Shown: piece by piece, positions 52,300-61,531 of the stretch
How the letters are laid out: every line of letters starts with the position of its first letter
Numbering within the stretch: position 1 is the stretch's first letter
Source: Flavipsychrobacter sp.
GTDB taxonomy: Bacteria; Bacteroidota; Bacteroidia; Chitinophagales; Chitinophagaceae
Length of the DNA stretch: 64,000 nt
NCBI GenBank assembly: GCA_016787265.1
Contig: JAEUVF010000013.1
Span: 248,001 to 312,000 of the forward strand
Direction: 5' to 3'
The notes under the pieces: generated by a model
What the model was told of the DNA's origin: nothing
The model's database searches: none
What the model saw: the letters and a program-made list of their open reading frames with translations, nothing else
Translations under genes and position numbers: made by a program

Positions 52300-53583
52300 A
52301 TGAAAGTCGTACGCTATCCTGAAAAAAGCGAGTATGCATCCCTGTTGGCGAGGCCTGTTATGGACAGTTCCTCACTAGAGTCAGCCGTACAGACTGTTTT
52401 GTTGGAGGTGAAAAGCAGGGGAGATGCGGCTCTGCTTGAATATACATCCCGGTTTGATGGTGTTCAATTGAATAAGCTGGAAGTGTTAGAGCATGAAAAA
52501 GTGGAGGCAGCCAATCTGGTTACCACTGCTCTCAAAGAAGCCATGCAACTGGCAGCTGCTAATATTCGACGCTTTCACCAGGCGCAGGTACAACCTGTTG
52601 AAATCATCGAAACCATGCCTGGTATCCAATGCTGGCGCAAATCGGTAGGCATTGAAAAGGTCGGTTTATATATTCCGGGTGGAACAGCTCCGCTTTTTTC
52701 AACCATCCTGATGCTGGGCATACCCGCTTCCATTGCTGGTTGCAAAGAGATCGTTTTATGTTCTCCTCCTGATAAAACAGGAAAACTTCATCCGGCCATT
52801 ATTTACGCCGCTTCACTCGTGGGAGTTACCCGTATTTTTAAAGTGGGTGGTGCACAGGCCATAGCTGCTATGGCTTATGGTACGGACTCCATTCCGCAGG
52901 TATATAAAATTTTCGGTCCGGGTAATCAGTATGTAACCTGTGCCAAACAATTGGTGCAGCGCGATGGCCTGGCCATTGATATGCCTGCCGGTCCTTCGGA
53001 AGTGGCGGTTTTTGCTGATGAAAGTTCTGATCCCTCCTATGTTGCAGCTGATTTGTTGAGCCAGGCAGAACACGGTGCGGATAGCCAGGTAGTACTGGTA
53101 ACCACCGATGAAACCCTGCCTGAAAAAGTGGATAAAGCACTCACGAAACAACTGGAACAATTATCCCGGGCAACACTGGCAGAAAAAGCACTTCTGAACA
53201 GTTCTGCTATTGTTGTTAGAAATACAGACGAGGCATTGGAGATTTTAAATCTGTATGCTGCTGAACACCTCATTCTAGCCAGCGATCAGGCCAGTGAATT
53301 AGCAAACAAAATAGTAAATGCGGGATCTGTATTCCTTGGACACCTGACACCAGAGAGTGTGGGAGACTATGCCAGCGGCACCAATCATACCCTCCCTACT
53401 AACGGGTATGCCAAAGCGTATAGTGGCGTGAGTGTGGATTCTTTTGTAAGGAAAATTACGTTCCAGGAACTAACCGCTGAAGGACTGCAGGCAATCGGTC
53501 CTTCTGTTGTAGAAATGGCAGGTGCAGAAGGACTGGATGCACATGCCCAGGCAGTAACCATAAGAATGCAAAATCATGTTTAA
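52300..53583 (+). CDS. hisD: Histidinol dehydrogenase
   Basis: 427 residues. Family motifs: VGLYIPGGTAPLFSTILMLGIPA, FKVGGAQAIAAMAYGT, the FGPGNQYVTCAKQLV stretch and DMPAGPSEVAVFAD, and the late HLTPESVGDYASGTNHTLPT with the zinc-site histidines. It oxidises histidinol to histidine in two NAD-dependent steps. It begins four bases after hisG and overlaps hisC by eight bases. Confidence 0.96.
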   Translation: MKVVRYPEKSEYASLLARPVMDSSSLESAVQTVLLEVKSRGDAALLEYTSRFDGVQLNKLEVLEHEKVEAANLVTTALKEAMQLAAANIRRFHQAQVQPVEIIETMPGIQCWRKSVGIEKVGLYIPGGTAPLFSTILMLGIPASIAGCKEIVLCSPPDKTGKLHPAIIYAASLVGVTRIFKVGGAQAIAAMAYGTDSIPQVYKIFGPGNQYVTCAKQLVQRDGLAIDMPAGPSEVAVFADESSDPSYVAADLLSQAEHGADSQVVLVTTDETLPEKVDKALTKQLEQLSRATLAEKALLNSSAIVVRNTDEALEILNLYAAEHLILASDQASELANKIVNAGSVFLGHLTPESVGDYASGTNHTLPTNGYAKAYSGVSVDSFVRKITFQELTAEGLQAIGPSVVEMAGAEGLDAHAQAVTIRMQNHV

Positions 53584-54622
53584 TCTGAATGAGTTAATCA
53601 GACCCAATATTCGCGACCTGGTACCATATTCCTCTGCTCGCGATGAATTCAAGGGGGAAGCAAGTGTATACCTGGATGCCAATGAAAATTCACTGGGATC
53701 ACCACTGTTGAAATGGTACAACCGGTATCCCGATCCCCTGCAAATGGCCGTAAAGGAAAAACTCACCAATATCAAGGGAGTTACCCCGGAACATATTTTT
53801 CTTGGCAATGGAAGCGATGAATGTATTGATGTACTGATCCGCGCCTTCTGTGAACCAGGGATGGATAATATCCTGATTGTACCGCCAACCTATGGAATGT
53901 ACGAGGTAAGTGCACACATCAATAATGTACAGATCAAAAAGGTGCCGCTCACTCCCGATTTTCAATTGGACCTGCCCGCAATGGAAGAAGCGGTGGATGA
54001 TTTTACTAAAATCATTTTTCTCTGCTCACCCAATAACCCAACTGGTAATTCCCTGCACAGAGGGGCAGTGGAAGCGCTGCTCAACAATTACTACGGACTT
54101 GTTGTGGTAGATGAAGCCTACATTAACTTTTCCAGACAGCGTTCTTTTCTTTCAGACCTGCAGGATTATCCTAACCTGGTGGTTCTTCAAACGCTTTCGA
54201 AAGCATGGGGACTCGCAGCCCTGAGAGTGGGCATGGCCTTCGCATCTAAAGAAATAATTGAAGTGATGAATAAGGTGAAGCCACCTTATAATATCAATCA
54301 GGCATCACAGGAACTGGTATTGAAAGCGCTGGATGAAGTGGAACAGGTTAATGAAATGATCCGGGTTTTGGTGCAGGAACGGGGTAGGCTGGAAAAAGAA
54401 TTGCCTGCATTGAAGATTGTTCAAAAGGTATATCCCTCTGACGCCAATTTCCTGTTGGTAAAAGTAGAAGGTGCAAAAAAAATCTATCAATACCTCCTGG
54501 AAAAGGGCATCGTTGTGCGGGATCGCTCATCTGTTGTACTCTGTGCCGATTGCCTGCGGATTACAGTCGGAACAGAAAAAGAAAATTCGGAATTGATCGA
54601 AGCTTTGAAACAGTATCAGTAA
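53576..54622 (+). CDS. hisC: Histidinol-phosphate aminotransferase
   Basis: 348 residues, a fold-type I PLP enzyme: LDANENSLGSP near the N terminus, IFLCSPNNPTGN, VVVDEAYINFS and the PLP lysine in VLQTLSKAWGLAALRVG. It converts imidazole-acetol phosphate to histidinol phosphate. The ATG lies inside the end of hisD (8-base overlap), so translation is coupled. Confidence 0.95.
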   Translation: MFNLNELIRPNIRDLVPYSSARDEFKGEASVYLDANENSLGSPLLKWYNRYPDPLQMAVKEKLTNIKGVTPEHIFLGNGSDECIDVLIRAFCEPGMDNILIVPPTYGMYEVSAHINNVQIKKVPLTPDFQLDLPAMEEAVDDFTKIIFLCSPNNPTGNSLHRGAVEALLNNYYGLVVVDEAYINFSRQRSFLSDLQDYPNLVVLQTLSKAWGLAALRVGMAFASKEIIEVMNKVKPPYNINQASQELVLKALDEVEQVNEMIRVLVQERGRLEKELPALKIVQKVYPSDANFLLVKVEGAKKIYQYLLEKGIVVRDRSSVVLCADCLRITVGTEKENSELIEALKQYQ

Positions 54623-54643
54623 CTTTCAGCGATAATAACCCTT

Positions 54644-55789
54644 ATGGCTAAACGCGTTTTATTCATCGACCGCGATGGCACCCTGATTAACGAGGCGCCT
54701 CCTACCTACCAGCTGGATTCTTTTGACAAGCTGACCTTCTATCCCAAAATGTTTGAATTCATGGGACGGATTGCCCGCGAGATGGATTATGAACTGGTAA
54801 TGGTTACCAACCAGGATGGACTGGGAACGGCCAGTTTTCCGGAAGATACCTTCTGGCCACTCCACAACCTTGTTATGAAAAGTCTGGAAGGGGAGGGGAT
54901 CTTTTTTAAGGAAGTATTGATCGACAGAAGTTATCCACATGAAAACCTGCCTACACGTAAACCTGGTACGGGTATGCTCACTCATTATATGAATAATCCG
55001 GAATATGATTTGGAAAATTCATATGTGATTGGAGATCGCATTACAGATGTGCAACTGGCCAAAAATATGGGCTCAAAAGCTATCTGGTTAAACCTTGACC
55101 CGGAACTGGGTGGTGCGGAGATTAAGGATAAAGCAATGGAGTTACGGGAAACAACCGTAGCGCTGGAATCCTGCGATTGGGCGGAAATCTATTCCTTCCT
55201 GAAACTTGGATTGCGTAAAGTGGAACATGAGCGTAATACGAATGAAACTAAGATCAGGGTTGGGTTGAACCTGGATGGTTCCGGAAAAGCCAGTATTCAA
55301 ACCGGGCTGGGTTTTTTTGACCATATGCTGGATCAGATTGCCAGGCATGGAAAACTGGATCTTACTATAGAAACCACCGGCGATTTACACATTGACGAAC
55401 ACCATACAATTGAAGATACCGGCATTGCATTGGGAGAAGCCTTTGCAAAAGCACTGGCCGATAAAAAAGGACTTGAGCGGTATGGATTTGCCTTGCCTAT
55501 GGATGAATCTGAAGCCAAAGTGCTAATTGATTTTGGTGGACGTAACTGGCTGGTATGGGATGCGGAATTCAAACGGGAGAAAATTGGAGAAATGCCAACG
55601 GAAATGTTCTTTCATTTTTTCAAATCCTTTAGTGATGCAGCTAAATGCAACCTGAATATTTATTGCCGCGGAGAGAATGAACATCATAAAATAGAAGCCA
55701 TCTTCAAGGCATTTGCAAAAGCGATCCGGATGGCCGTAAAGCGTGATCCATTCAGTAATTATTTGCCTTCAACCAAAGGGGTATTATAA
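54644..55789 (+). CDS. hisB: Bifunctional histidinol-phosphatase / imidazoleglycerol-phosphate dehydratase
   Basis: 381 residues, a fusion. The N-terminal HAD phosphatase (about 1-170) has [11 protein letters not shown] with Asp9 and Asp11, VTNQDG and [12 protein letters not shown]. The C-terminal IGPD domain (about 192-381) has [32 protein letters not shown] and the late [16 protein letters not shown] metal-site histidines. It catalyses steps six and eight of the pathway. It ends directly at a convergent gene; hisH, hisA, hisF and hisI do not follow. Confidence 0.96.
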   Translation: MAKRVLFIDRDGTLINEAPPTYQLDSFDKLTFYPKMFEFMGRIAREMDYELVMVTNQDGLGTASFPEDTFWPLHNLVMKSLEGEGIFFKEVLIDRSYPHENLPTRKPGTGMLTHYMNNPEYDLENSYVIGDRITDVQLAKNMGSKAIWLNLDPELGGAEIKDKAMELRETTVALESCDWAEIYSFLKLGLRKVEHERNTNETKIRVGLNLDGSGKASIQTGLGFFDHMLDQIARHGKLDLTIETTGDLHIDEHHTIEDTGIALGEAFAKALADKKGLERYGFALPMDESEAKVLIDFGGRNWLVWDAEFKREKIGEMPTEMFFHFFKSFSDAAKCNLNIYCRGENEHHKIEAIFKAFAKAIRMAVKRDPFSNYLPSTKGVL

Positions 55790-56419
55790 TTACACGGCAG
55801 AAACACCGATTCGTTCCTGAATATGTGAGTTCCTGTCAAGCTCCTGCAACATGCATAGTGCGAGGTCGCCTGCATTAATATGACCTTTCGCGCCTTCAGG
55901 TAATTGATTCACTGCTGTCAGAAATCCACCTGTAACATCCGCGTTGATGATGTCCGTCGAGCAAACAAAGGTCCAGTCCAGGCCGGAATCCACCAGGGTT
56001 TCCCAGGCTTTTTGGTGTTCTTTGCCAACTGGAATATATTCTGGAGGATAGGATTCGTGATCAATGGCCAATCCGCCATCCGGATGATCAAGCACGCCTG
56101 CGCCTCCTAATGCTACGATACGTTTGACACCGGCGGCCTTCATCTGTTCTACTATGTTGCGTATCCCGAGGGAGCGGGTTTTGTCGGTGCCGTCAAAACT
56201 TCCACCCAGTGCACTTACTACGGCATCTGTTCCCTTGATGGTGTTGTATACTTCGCCCGGATCAAATACAGCCCCTTTTATTTTTTCAAGCAGGTGTGTT
56301 TCATCAGGTAACTCATGTACATTCCTGCCAAAGGCACGAACATGATGGCCCATCAGGAGGGCCTGTTGTACCAGGTATTTTCCAACCTGGCCGGTAGCTC
56401 CGAATATTACAAGTTTCAT
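55790..56419 (-). CDS. NAD(P)-binding Rossmann-fold protein (NmrA/BVR-B-like SDR)
   Basis: 209 residues. The nucleotide-binding motif GATGQVGKYLVQ (7-18) starts the atypical SDR fold; GTDAVVSALGG, VKRIVALGGAGVLD and the later LDWTFVCSTDI correspond to the NAD(P)H-binding (NmrA-like) group that includes biliverdin reductase B-like proteins. The substrate is unknown. Its stop codon abuts that of hisB with no spacer, and it follows the small GNAT gene by ten bases. Confidence 0.85.
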   Translation of the reverse strand: MKLVIFGATGQVGKYLVQQALLMGHHVRAFGRNVHELPDETHLLEKIKGAVFDPGEVYNTIKGTDAVVSALGGSFDGTDKTRSLGIRNIVEQMKAAGVKRIVALGGAGVLDHPDGGLAIDHESYPPEYIPVGKEHQKAWETLVDSGLDWTFVCSTDIINADVTGGFLTAVNQLPEGAKGHINAGDLALCMLQELDRNSHIQERIGVSAV

Positions 56420-56429
56420 AAAATGTGTT

Positions 56430-56714
56430 TTAGTTCATCAATACATCCTGGTATTCCGGTTTCTTTTTAAAAACCGCATTGGCGAAGGGACAAAGAGGAA
56501 GAATTTTGAACTGGTGTTGGCGTGCATATTCAACTGCCGCTTCAACCAGTTGATAACCTACGTTCTGCCCCTTTAGTTCCTCCGCCACTTCAGTATGTTC
56601 CAGGATCATTTTATCAAATGCCGGTTTGGTATAAACCAGTTCAGCAATAGGGGAATCGCTGTCGCCGATATAAAATACTCCCTTGCTATCTCTTTGGGTA
56701 TGATGTACAAGCAT
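56430..56714 (-). CDS. YjdJ-type small GNAT (NATD1-like) N-acetyltransferase
   Basis: 94 residues, the length of the minimal YJDJ-type GNAT domain. The core is FYIGDSDSPIAELVYT, HTEVAEELKGQNVGYQLVEAAVEYARQH in pieces (acetyl-CoA loop G-Q-N-V-G) and the end PLCPFANAVFKKKPEYQDVL, which is diagnostic. The acetyl acceptor is unknown. It is transcribed away from the trp operon and is likely co-transcribed with the Rossmann protein. Confidence 0.88.
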   Translation of the reverse strand: MLVHHTQRDSKGVFYIGDSDSPIAELVYTKPAFDKMILEHTEVAEELKGQNVGYQLVEAAVEYARQHQFKILPLCPFANAVFKKKPEYQDVLMN

Positions 56715-56749
56715 AACCGGATATTTTAAGTAAGCTACTGAAAAAAATT

Positions 56750-56780
56750 TTGTTCATTCCAATTTGGTACTGCATATTTG
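56750..56780 (+). promoter_or_regulatory. Promoter of the trp operon
   Basis: TTG at 56750-56752 and CATATTTG at 56773-56780 (seven of eight to TANNTTTG) are 20 bases apart. The expected start is near 56785, about three bases before the leader ATG. Confidence 0.55.
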
Positions 56781-56787
56781 CAGTGAT

Positions 56788-56850
56788 ATGACAAAAAACA
56801 TTCAAACTATCCAGTGGTGGTGGCATACAAACTCTTCCGGGGTAATGTAA
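56788..56850 (+). CDS. trpL: trp operon leader peptide with three consecutive tryptophans
   Basis: A 20-residue ORF, MTKNIQTIQWWWHTNSSGVM. Codons 10-12 (56815-56823) are three TGG in a row. It precedes a terminator 38 bases before trpE and has an antiterminator strand (CGGGG) near its stop. The ribosome's progress over the Trp codons should choose between terminator and antiterminator. The ATG is seven bases after the -7 box and has no visible ribosome-binding site. Confidence 0.88.
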   Translation: MTKNIQTIQWWWHTNSSGVM

Positions 56851-56912
56851 TGCTGTGTCCATTGTATAGGATGACATAATTAAAGCCCCGATGTAACCCA
56901 TCGGGGTTTTTT
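56838..56912 (+). terminator. trp attenuator (terminator with competing antiterminator)
   Basis: Terminator: CCCCGATG (56886-56893) pairs with CATCGGGG (56899-56906), followed by six T (56907-56912). Antiterminator: CGGGG (56838-56842), 15 bases after the last Trp codon and before the leader stop, is complementary to CCCCG (56886-56890), the left terminator arm. A weak inner helix (GTCC near 56857 with GGATGAC near 56869) lies between. Confidence 0.8.
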
Positions 56913-56936
56913 AATTTTTGCTGGAAATCAACAACT

Positions 56937-58367
56937 ATGAGCAACGAGAAAAAGAAAATACGAATCGAAACAACGGTTAAAACAATGCTGGCGGATCTGT
57001 TTACACCGGTTGGAATTTACCTCCGGCTGAGGGATCGTTTTCGTGATACGATGCTGCTGGAAAGTACGGATCACCATGCTGCAGATAATAGTTACTCCTT
57101 TATTTGTATCAACGCCATTGGAGGAATGGAGATTAGTGATCTGACGCGTATTGAATACAAACTACCTGGTCAAAACCCAGAGAGTGTTTCCATTCAGCGC
57201 CCCGAAGAAGTGCCGGATCAACTCTGGAATTTTATGCAACGTTTTGAAGTGGCAGAGCCTGGAGATAAAATTAAAGGTATTGCACAAGGTTTGTTTGGAT
57301 ATACCACCTACGATGCTGTACAGTTTTTTGATACGATCCGTTTTACCGAAAAACCAGGTAAAGAAACGGCCATTCCACTAATGCGTTATCGGTTATACCA
57401 GTACGTTATAGCCATCAATCATTTTAAGGATGAATTGTATCTCTGTGAAAACAGGATCAATGGAGTCGAATCCGACAGCAATATGCTGGAGTCCCTGATT
57501 CGGGGCAAGGATGTACCGGTTTACCCGTTTGAACTGAATGGTGGGGAAACTTCCAACATGACCGATACAGATTATATGGAAATGGTGAAAAAAGGAATTC
57601 GTTCCTGTCATCGGGGAGATGTATTCCAGATTGTTGTCAGTCGCCGTTTTCGTCAGCCTTTTAAAGGAGATGAATTCAATGTATACCGGGCGCTTAGAAG
57701 TGTAAATCCTTCACCTTATCTTTTCTTTTTTGACTATGGCGATTACAAACTAATGGGATCTTCACCCGAATCGCAACTTATTATAGAAAATGGCAAGGCA
57801 GTTGTGCATCCCATAGCTGGTACTTATAAAAGAAGTGGCGATGATCTGCTGGACCAGCAGGAAACGGAAAAATTACTGGCGGATGCTAAAGAAAATGCGG
57901 AACATGTAATGCTGGTGGATCTTGCCCGAAATGATCTGAGCAGGATATGTGACCAGGTAGAAGTAGCACATTATAAACAGGTTCAATATTTCTCCCATGT
58001 GATTCACCTGGTGAGTGAGGTTACTGGCCGTGTTCCAAAGGATACGAATCCGTTTTTGTTGCTGGCCAAATCGTTTCCTGCCGGCACGTTGAGCGGAGCT
58101 CCAAAAATCCGGGCCATGCAGTTAATTGATGAATTCGAGCCAACTGCCCGTTCCTTTTATGGTGGGGCACTTGGTTTTATGGGATTCAATGGTAATTGTA
58201 ATCATGCGATCATGATTCGAACCCTGCTGAGTAAGCAGAATACCTTAACCTACCAGGCTGGTGCCGGAGTAGTTGCTGCCAGTCAGCCTGCCAGCGAATT
58301 ACAGGAAGTAAACAATAAACTGGGTGCGCTGAAAAAAGCAATCGAACTGGCGCAATCTATCCATTAA
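56937..58367 (+). CDS. trpE: Anthranilate synthase component I
   Basis: 476 residues. The tryptophan feedback element LLES is at 40-43 (DTMLLESTD), so the enzyme should be inhibited by tryptophan as well as controlled by attenuation. The chorismate-binding domain (about 215-470) has FQIVVSRRF, YLFFFDYGDYKLMGSSPE, HPIAGTYKRS, LVDLARNDLSRI and the SFPAGTLSGAPKIRAMQLI signature. It makes anthranilate with TrpG. The ATG is 24 bases after the attenuator T-run. Confidence 0.96.
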   Translation: MSNEKKKIRIETTVKTMLADLFTPVGIYLRLRDRFRDTMLLESTDHHAADNSYSFICINAIGGMEISDLTRIEYKLPGQNPESVSIQRPEEVPDQLWNFMQRFEVAEPGDKIKGIAQGLFGYTTYDAVQFFDTIRFTEKPGKETAIPLMRYRLYQYVIAINHFKDELYLCENRINGVESDSNMLESLIRGKDVPVYPFELNGGETSNMTDTDYMEMVKKGIRSCHRGDVFQIVVSRRFRQPFKGDEFNVYRALRSVNPSPYLFFFDYGDYKLMGSSPESQLIIENGKAVVHPIAGTYKRSGDDLLDQQETEKLLADAKENAEHVMLVDLARNDLSRICDQVEVAHYKQVQYFSHVIHLVSEVTGRVPKDTNPFLLLAKSFPAGTLSGAPKIRAMQLIDEFEPTARSFYGGALGFMGFNGNCNHAIMIRTLLSKQNTLTYQAGAGVVAASQPASELQEVNNKLGALKKAIELAQSIH

Positions 58368-58397
58368 CTGCATTGAAAGCATAAGTACCAAATCATC

Positions 58398-58979
58398 ATG
58401 AAGATTCTAGTTTTTGATAATTACGACTCCTTTACCTATAACCTGGTTCACCTGGTAGAAAAAATTACCGGAGAGAAAGCAGATGTTGTGCGAAACGATC
58501 AACTTCCATTGGAAAAGGCGGCCGAATACGATAAGATTATTCTGTCTCCTGGTCCGGGCATTCCTGCTGAAGCGGGAAGTTTACTACCGCTCATCAAACA
58601 GTACGCAGCAACCAAGTCTATCCTGGGTGTTTGCCTGGGACACCAGGCGATCGGCGAAGCATTTGGTGCCAGGCTGATTAATCTGGCGGATGTTTATCAT
58701 GGAGTTGCAACGCCTATTCAGCAGGTGGCCAATCTGGAGAAAAAGGAAGGTGATGTATTCGAAGGATTACCGGAAACGCTTGAAGTAGGTAGGTATCATT
58801 CCTGGGTGGTGGATGATAAAGAGCTGCCGGATTGCCTCGAAATTACAGCGTTGGATAAATCTGGACAGATAATGGGACTTCGGCATAAAACCTATGATGT
58901 TCAGGGAGTGCAGTTTCATCCGGAAAGTGTGTTGACGCCGGATGGGGAGAGGATGCTTAGGAACTGGTTGAGGAAGTGA
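58398..58979 (+). CDS. trpG: Anthranilate synthase component II (glutamine amidotransferase)
   Basis: 193 residues, class I glutamine amidotransferase: NYDSFTYNLVH (8-18), LSPGPGIPAEAG, catalytic Cys79 in GVCLGHQAIGEAFG and the His/Glu pair in VQFHPESVLT. It supplies ammonia to TrpE. The stop codon lies within the first unit of a GTGAGAC tandem repeat. It is a free-standing subunit, not fused to trpD. Confidence 0.95.
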   Translation: MKILVFDNYDSFTYNLVHLVEKITGEKADVVRNDQLPLEKAAEYDKIILSPGPGIPAEAGSLLPLIKQYAATKSILGVCLGHQAIGEAFGARLINLADVYHGVATPIQQVANLEKKEGDVFEGLPETLEVGRYHSWVVDDKELPDCLEITALDKSGQIMGLRHKTYDVQGVQFHPESVLTPDGERMLRNWLRK

Positions 58980-59004
58980 GACGTGAGACGTGAGACGTGA
59001 GACG
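58976..59004 (+). repeat. Four tandem GTGAGAC units across the trpG stop codon
   Basis: Four perfect copies of GTGAGAC (58976-59003) plus a further G fill most of the trpG-trpD gap and include the trpG TGA stop. The word GAGACGTGAGA recurs, inverted, in the pyrimidine half of the 43415-43647 island. Confidence 0.8.
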
Positions 59005-59018
59005 AAAAAAAATAGACA

Positions 59019-60011
59019 ATGAAAAAGATACTACAGTTTTTATTTGAACACAAATCGCTGACCCGGGTGATGGCAAAGGACGTGTTGCTGAACATTGGTA
59101 AGGGATTGTACAATGAGCATGAAATCACTTCCTTCATGACAGTTTACCTTATGCGAAGTGTAACTATTGAAGAGTTGCAGGGTTTCAGGGATGCTTTGCT
59201 GGAACTATGTGTTCCTGTTCGGCTGGAAGCAGATAGCCTGGTGGATATTGTTGGTACCGGTGGGGATGGCAAGAATACCTTTAATATTTCTACACTGGCC
59301 TGTTTTATTGTAGCCGGTGCAGGACAAAAAGTTGCAAAACATGGAAACTACGGTGCCTCTTCCATCAGTGGTGCTTCCAATGTAATGGAACAATTGGGAT
59401 ATCGTTTTAAAAACGACCCTGCTGATCTACAGAAAGAAGTTGCAGCAACCAATATCTGTTTTTTACATGCGCCGCTGTTTCATCCGGCACTGAAAGTGGT
59501 GGCTCCGATCCGGAAAAATCTCGGCATGCGTACCTTCTTTAATATGCTGGGGCCGATGGTAAATCCAGCTACGCCTTCCTGCCAGGTAGTGGGTGTGTAT
59601 AATCTGGAAATGGCCAGGGTGTATAATTATTTATTACAGCAAACCGGAGGTACTTTTACAATCATTCACAGCCTGGATGGGTATGATGAAATTTCCCTGA
59701 CCTCAGATGCCAAAGTGATTACCAATGAAGGAGAACAACTGCTTACTCCTGAACAAATGGGCAAAAGAATGGTCCAGCCTTCCGATATTTATGGAGGCAA
59801 TTCCGTGGAAGAAGCAGCTAAAATTTTCCTGAATATACTGGATGGAAAAGGCAGCTGGGCGCAGAATGCGGTGGTACTGGCAAATGCTGCTATGGCGCTG
59901 AAAAGCACTGGCAACTATAAAACATATGATGATGCCTACCATGCAGCAGTTGAAAGCCTGGAAAACGGCAAGGCAAGAAAAACGCTTAAAAAACTCGTTG
60001 AACTTCAATAA
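59019..60011 (+). CDS. trpD: Anthranilate phosphoribosyltransferase
   Basis: 330 residues. The PRPP-binding motif VDIVGTGGDGKNTFNIST (about 78-95), KHGNYGASSISGASNVMEQLG and NMLGPMVNPA are diagnostic. It transfers phosphoribose to anthranilate. The start at 59019 is 15 bases after the GTGAGAC repeat. trpC begins three bases after its stop. Confidence 0.95.
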   Translation: MKKILQFLFEHKSLTRVMAKDVLLNIGKGLYNEHEITSFMTVYLMRSVTIEELQGFRDALLELCVPVRLEADSLVDIVGTGGDGKNTFNISTLACFIVAGAGQKVAKHGNYGASSISGASNVMEQLGYRFKNDPADLQKEVAATNICFLHAPLFHPALKVVAPIRKNLGMRTFFNMLGPMVNPATPSCQVVGVYNLEMARVYNYLLQQTGGTFTIIHSLDGYDEISLTSDAKVITNEGEQLLTPEQMGKRMVQPSDIYGGNSVEEAAKIFLNILDGKGSWAQNAVVLANAAMALKSTGNYKTYDDAYHAAVESLENGKARKTLKKLVELQ

Positions 60012-60014
60012 GGC

Positions 60015-60809
60015 ATGAATATTCTCGACACCATAGTGGCATCCAAACGAAAGGAAGTGGAGGACCGCAAACGCAGGCAACCGTTGGATCTGCTGGAAAG
60101 AAAACCTCATTTTTTCAGACCCACTTTCTCGCTTGCGCAATTTTTAAAGGATCCCTCCAAAACCGGCATCATTGCAGAATTCAAGCGAAAATCCCCATCC
60201 AAGGGTATAATTAACGGAACTGCTGATGTGCGGGAAGTAACCGCAGCCTATGCTCAATCCGGTGCTTCGGCTATCTCCATTTTAACCGATGAAGAATTTT
60301 TCGGAGGTTCCTCCCAGGACCTGATGGCTGCCCGATCGCTGAATATTCCCCTGCTGAGAAAAGATTTCATCATTGATCCTTATCAGATTTTTGAAGCAAA
60401 AGCGATTGGGGCGGATGTCATTCTGCTGATTGCAGCCTGCCTTAAACCTGAAGAAACCAGAAATTTAGCCATGCTTGCTGCTGAAATGCAATTGAGTGTA
60501 TTGTTGGAATTACATGATGAAGAAGAACTGGGGCATGTAAATGATTTTACTCCCATTATCGGGATCAATAACCGAAATCTGAAAACCTTTGAAGTCAATA
60601 TTGAAAAAAGCCTCGAGATGGCATCCAGGCTTCCATCAGATGCAATTAAAGTGGCGGAAAGCGGTATTGATAAAATAGCAACCATACAGCTTTTTAAAGA
60701 AAATGGATTTGATGGTTTTTTGATAGGAGAACAGTTTATGAAAGCAGCCGATCCGGCAAAGGCATTTAAAGCTTTTGTGGAGGAACTGAAGGTAAATAAG
60801 GTAGTTTAA
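60015..60809 (+). CDS. trpC: Indole-3-glycerol-phosphate synthase
   Basis: 264 residues, a TIM barrel with GIIAEFKRKSPSKG (catalytic lysine region), SILTDEEFFGGS, LRKDFIIDPYQIFEAKAIGADVILLI in pieces, GINNRNLKTFEV and VAESGI. It closes the indole ring. It is monofunctional, not fused to trpF, which follows as its own gene after 79 bases of apparently non-coding DNA in which I see no hairpin or further ORF. Confidence 0.95.
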   Translation: MNILDTIVASKRKEVEDRKRRQPLDLLERKPHFFRPTFSLAQFLKDPSKTGIIAEFKRKSPSKGIINGTADVREVTAAYAQSGASAISILTDEEFFGGSSQDLMAARSLNIPLLRKDFIIDPYQIFEAKAIGADVILLIAACLKPEETRNLAMLAAEMQLSVLLELHDEEELGHVNDFTPIIGINNRNLKTFEVNIEKSLEMASRLPSDAIKVAESGIDKIATIQLFKENGFDGFLIGEQFMKAADPAKAFKAFVEELKVNKVV

Positions 60810-60888
60810 TCTAACGGGACTGATACTCCTGAGATTAAATTAATACATACCATATGAGGAACACTTAACACTTAAAAAAAGAAATGGA

Positions 60889-61524
60889 ATGATGAGAGTA
60901 AAAGTTTGTGGCATGACCCAGCTTCAGCAGGTTGATCAGTTGGAGGAGCTGGGGGCTACATTCGCCGGTTTTATTTTTTACCCGAGGAGTCCCAGATATG
61001 TGCTACGGTATCTTACAACCAATGACCTTAAGAAAGAAAAAAAGATCAACAAAGTAGGTGTGTTTGTAAACTCCGGTGTGGATGAAGTGATTCAGATGGT
61101 GGATGAATGCCGTCTTCATATGGTGCAGTTACATGGAGATGAGTCGCCGAAATACTGTGAAAAAATTGCGGACTACGTATCCGTGGTAAAAGCATTTCGT
61201 CTCAGTGAAAACGATAGTATTGAATGGATGATCAAACCCTACCTCGATGTTTGCGATATGTTCCTATTTGATACCATGGGTGTGGGCTATGGTGGTACCG
61301 GTAAAAAATTCGACTGGAGTATGCTGAAATCGCAACAAATAGGAAAACCCTATTTTCTGAGTGGTGGAATAGAGCCGGATGATGTGAAAGCGCTGAAAGA
61401 ATTTTCCATCCAGCCAGAAGCAAAAGCGATGTTTGCTGTGGATATTAACAGCAGATTTGAAACGAGTCCGGGTGTAAAAGACTTAAAACTGGTGCAAAAA
61501 TTTATTAAAGAATTGAACGATTAA
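60889..61524 (+). CDS. trpF: Phosphoribosylanthranilate isomerase
   Basis: 211 residues: [12 protein letters not shown] with the catalytic cysteine at the N terminus, [30 protein letters not shown], and [16 protein letters not shown] with the catalytic aspartate, then [11 protein letters not shown]. It carries out the Amadori step before TrpC. Start at 60889 or the adjacent ATG 60892. The next gene follows after seven bases. Confidence 0.95.
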   Translation: MMRVKVCGMTQLQQVDQLEELGATFAGFIFYPRSPRYVLRYLTTNDLKKEKKINKVGVFVNSGVDEVIQMVDECRLHMVQLHGDESPKYCEKIADYVSVVKAFRLSENDSIEWMIKPYLDVCDMFLFDTMGVGYGGTGKKFDWSMLKSQQIGKPYFLSGGIEPDDVKALKEFSIQPEAKAMFAVDINSRFETSPGVKDLKLVQKFIKELND

Positions 61525-61531
61525 TACGCAA

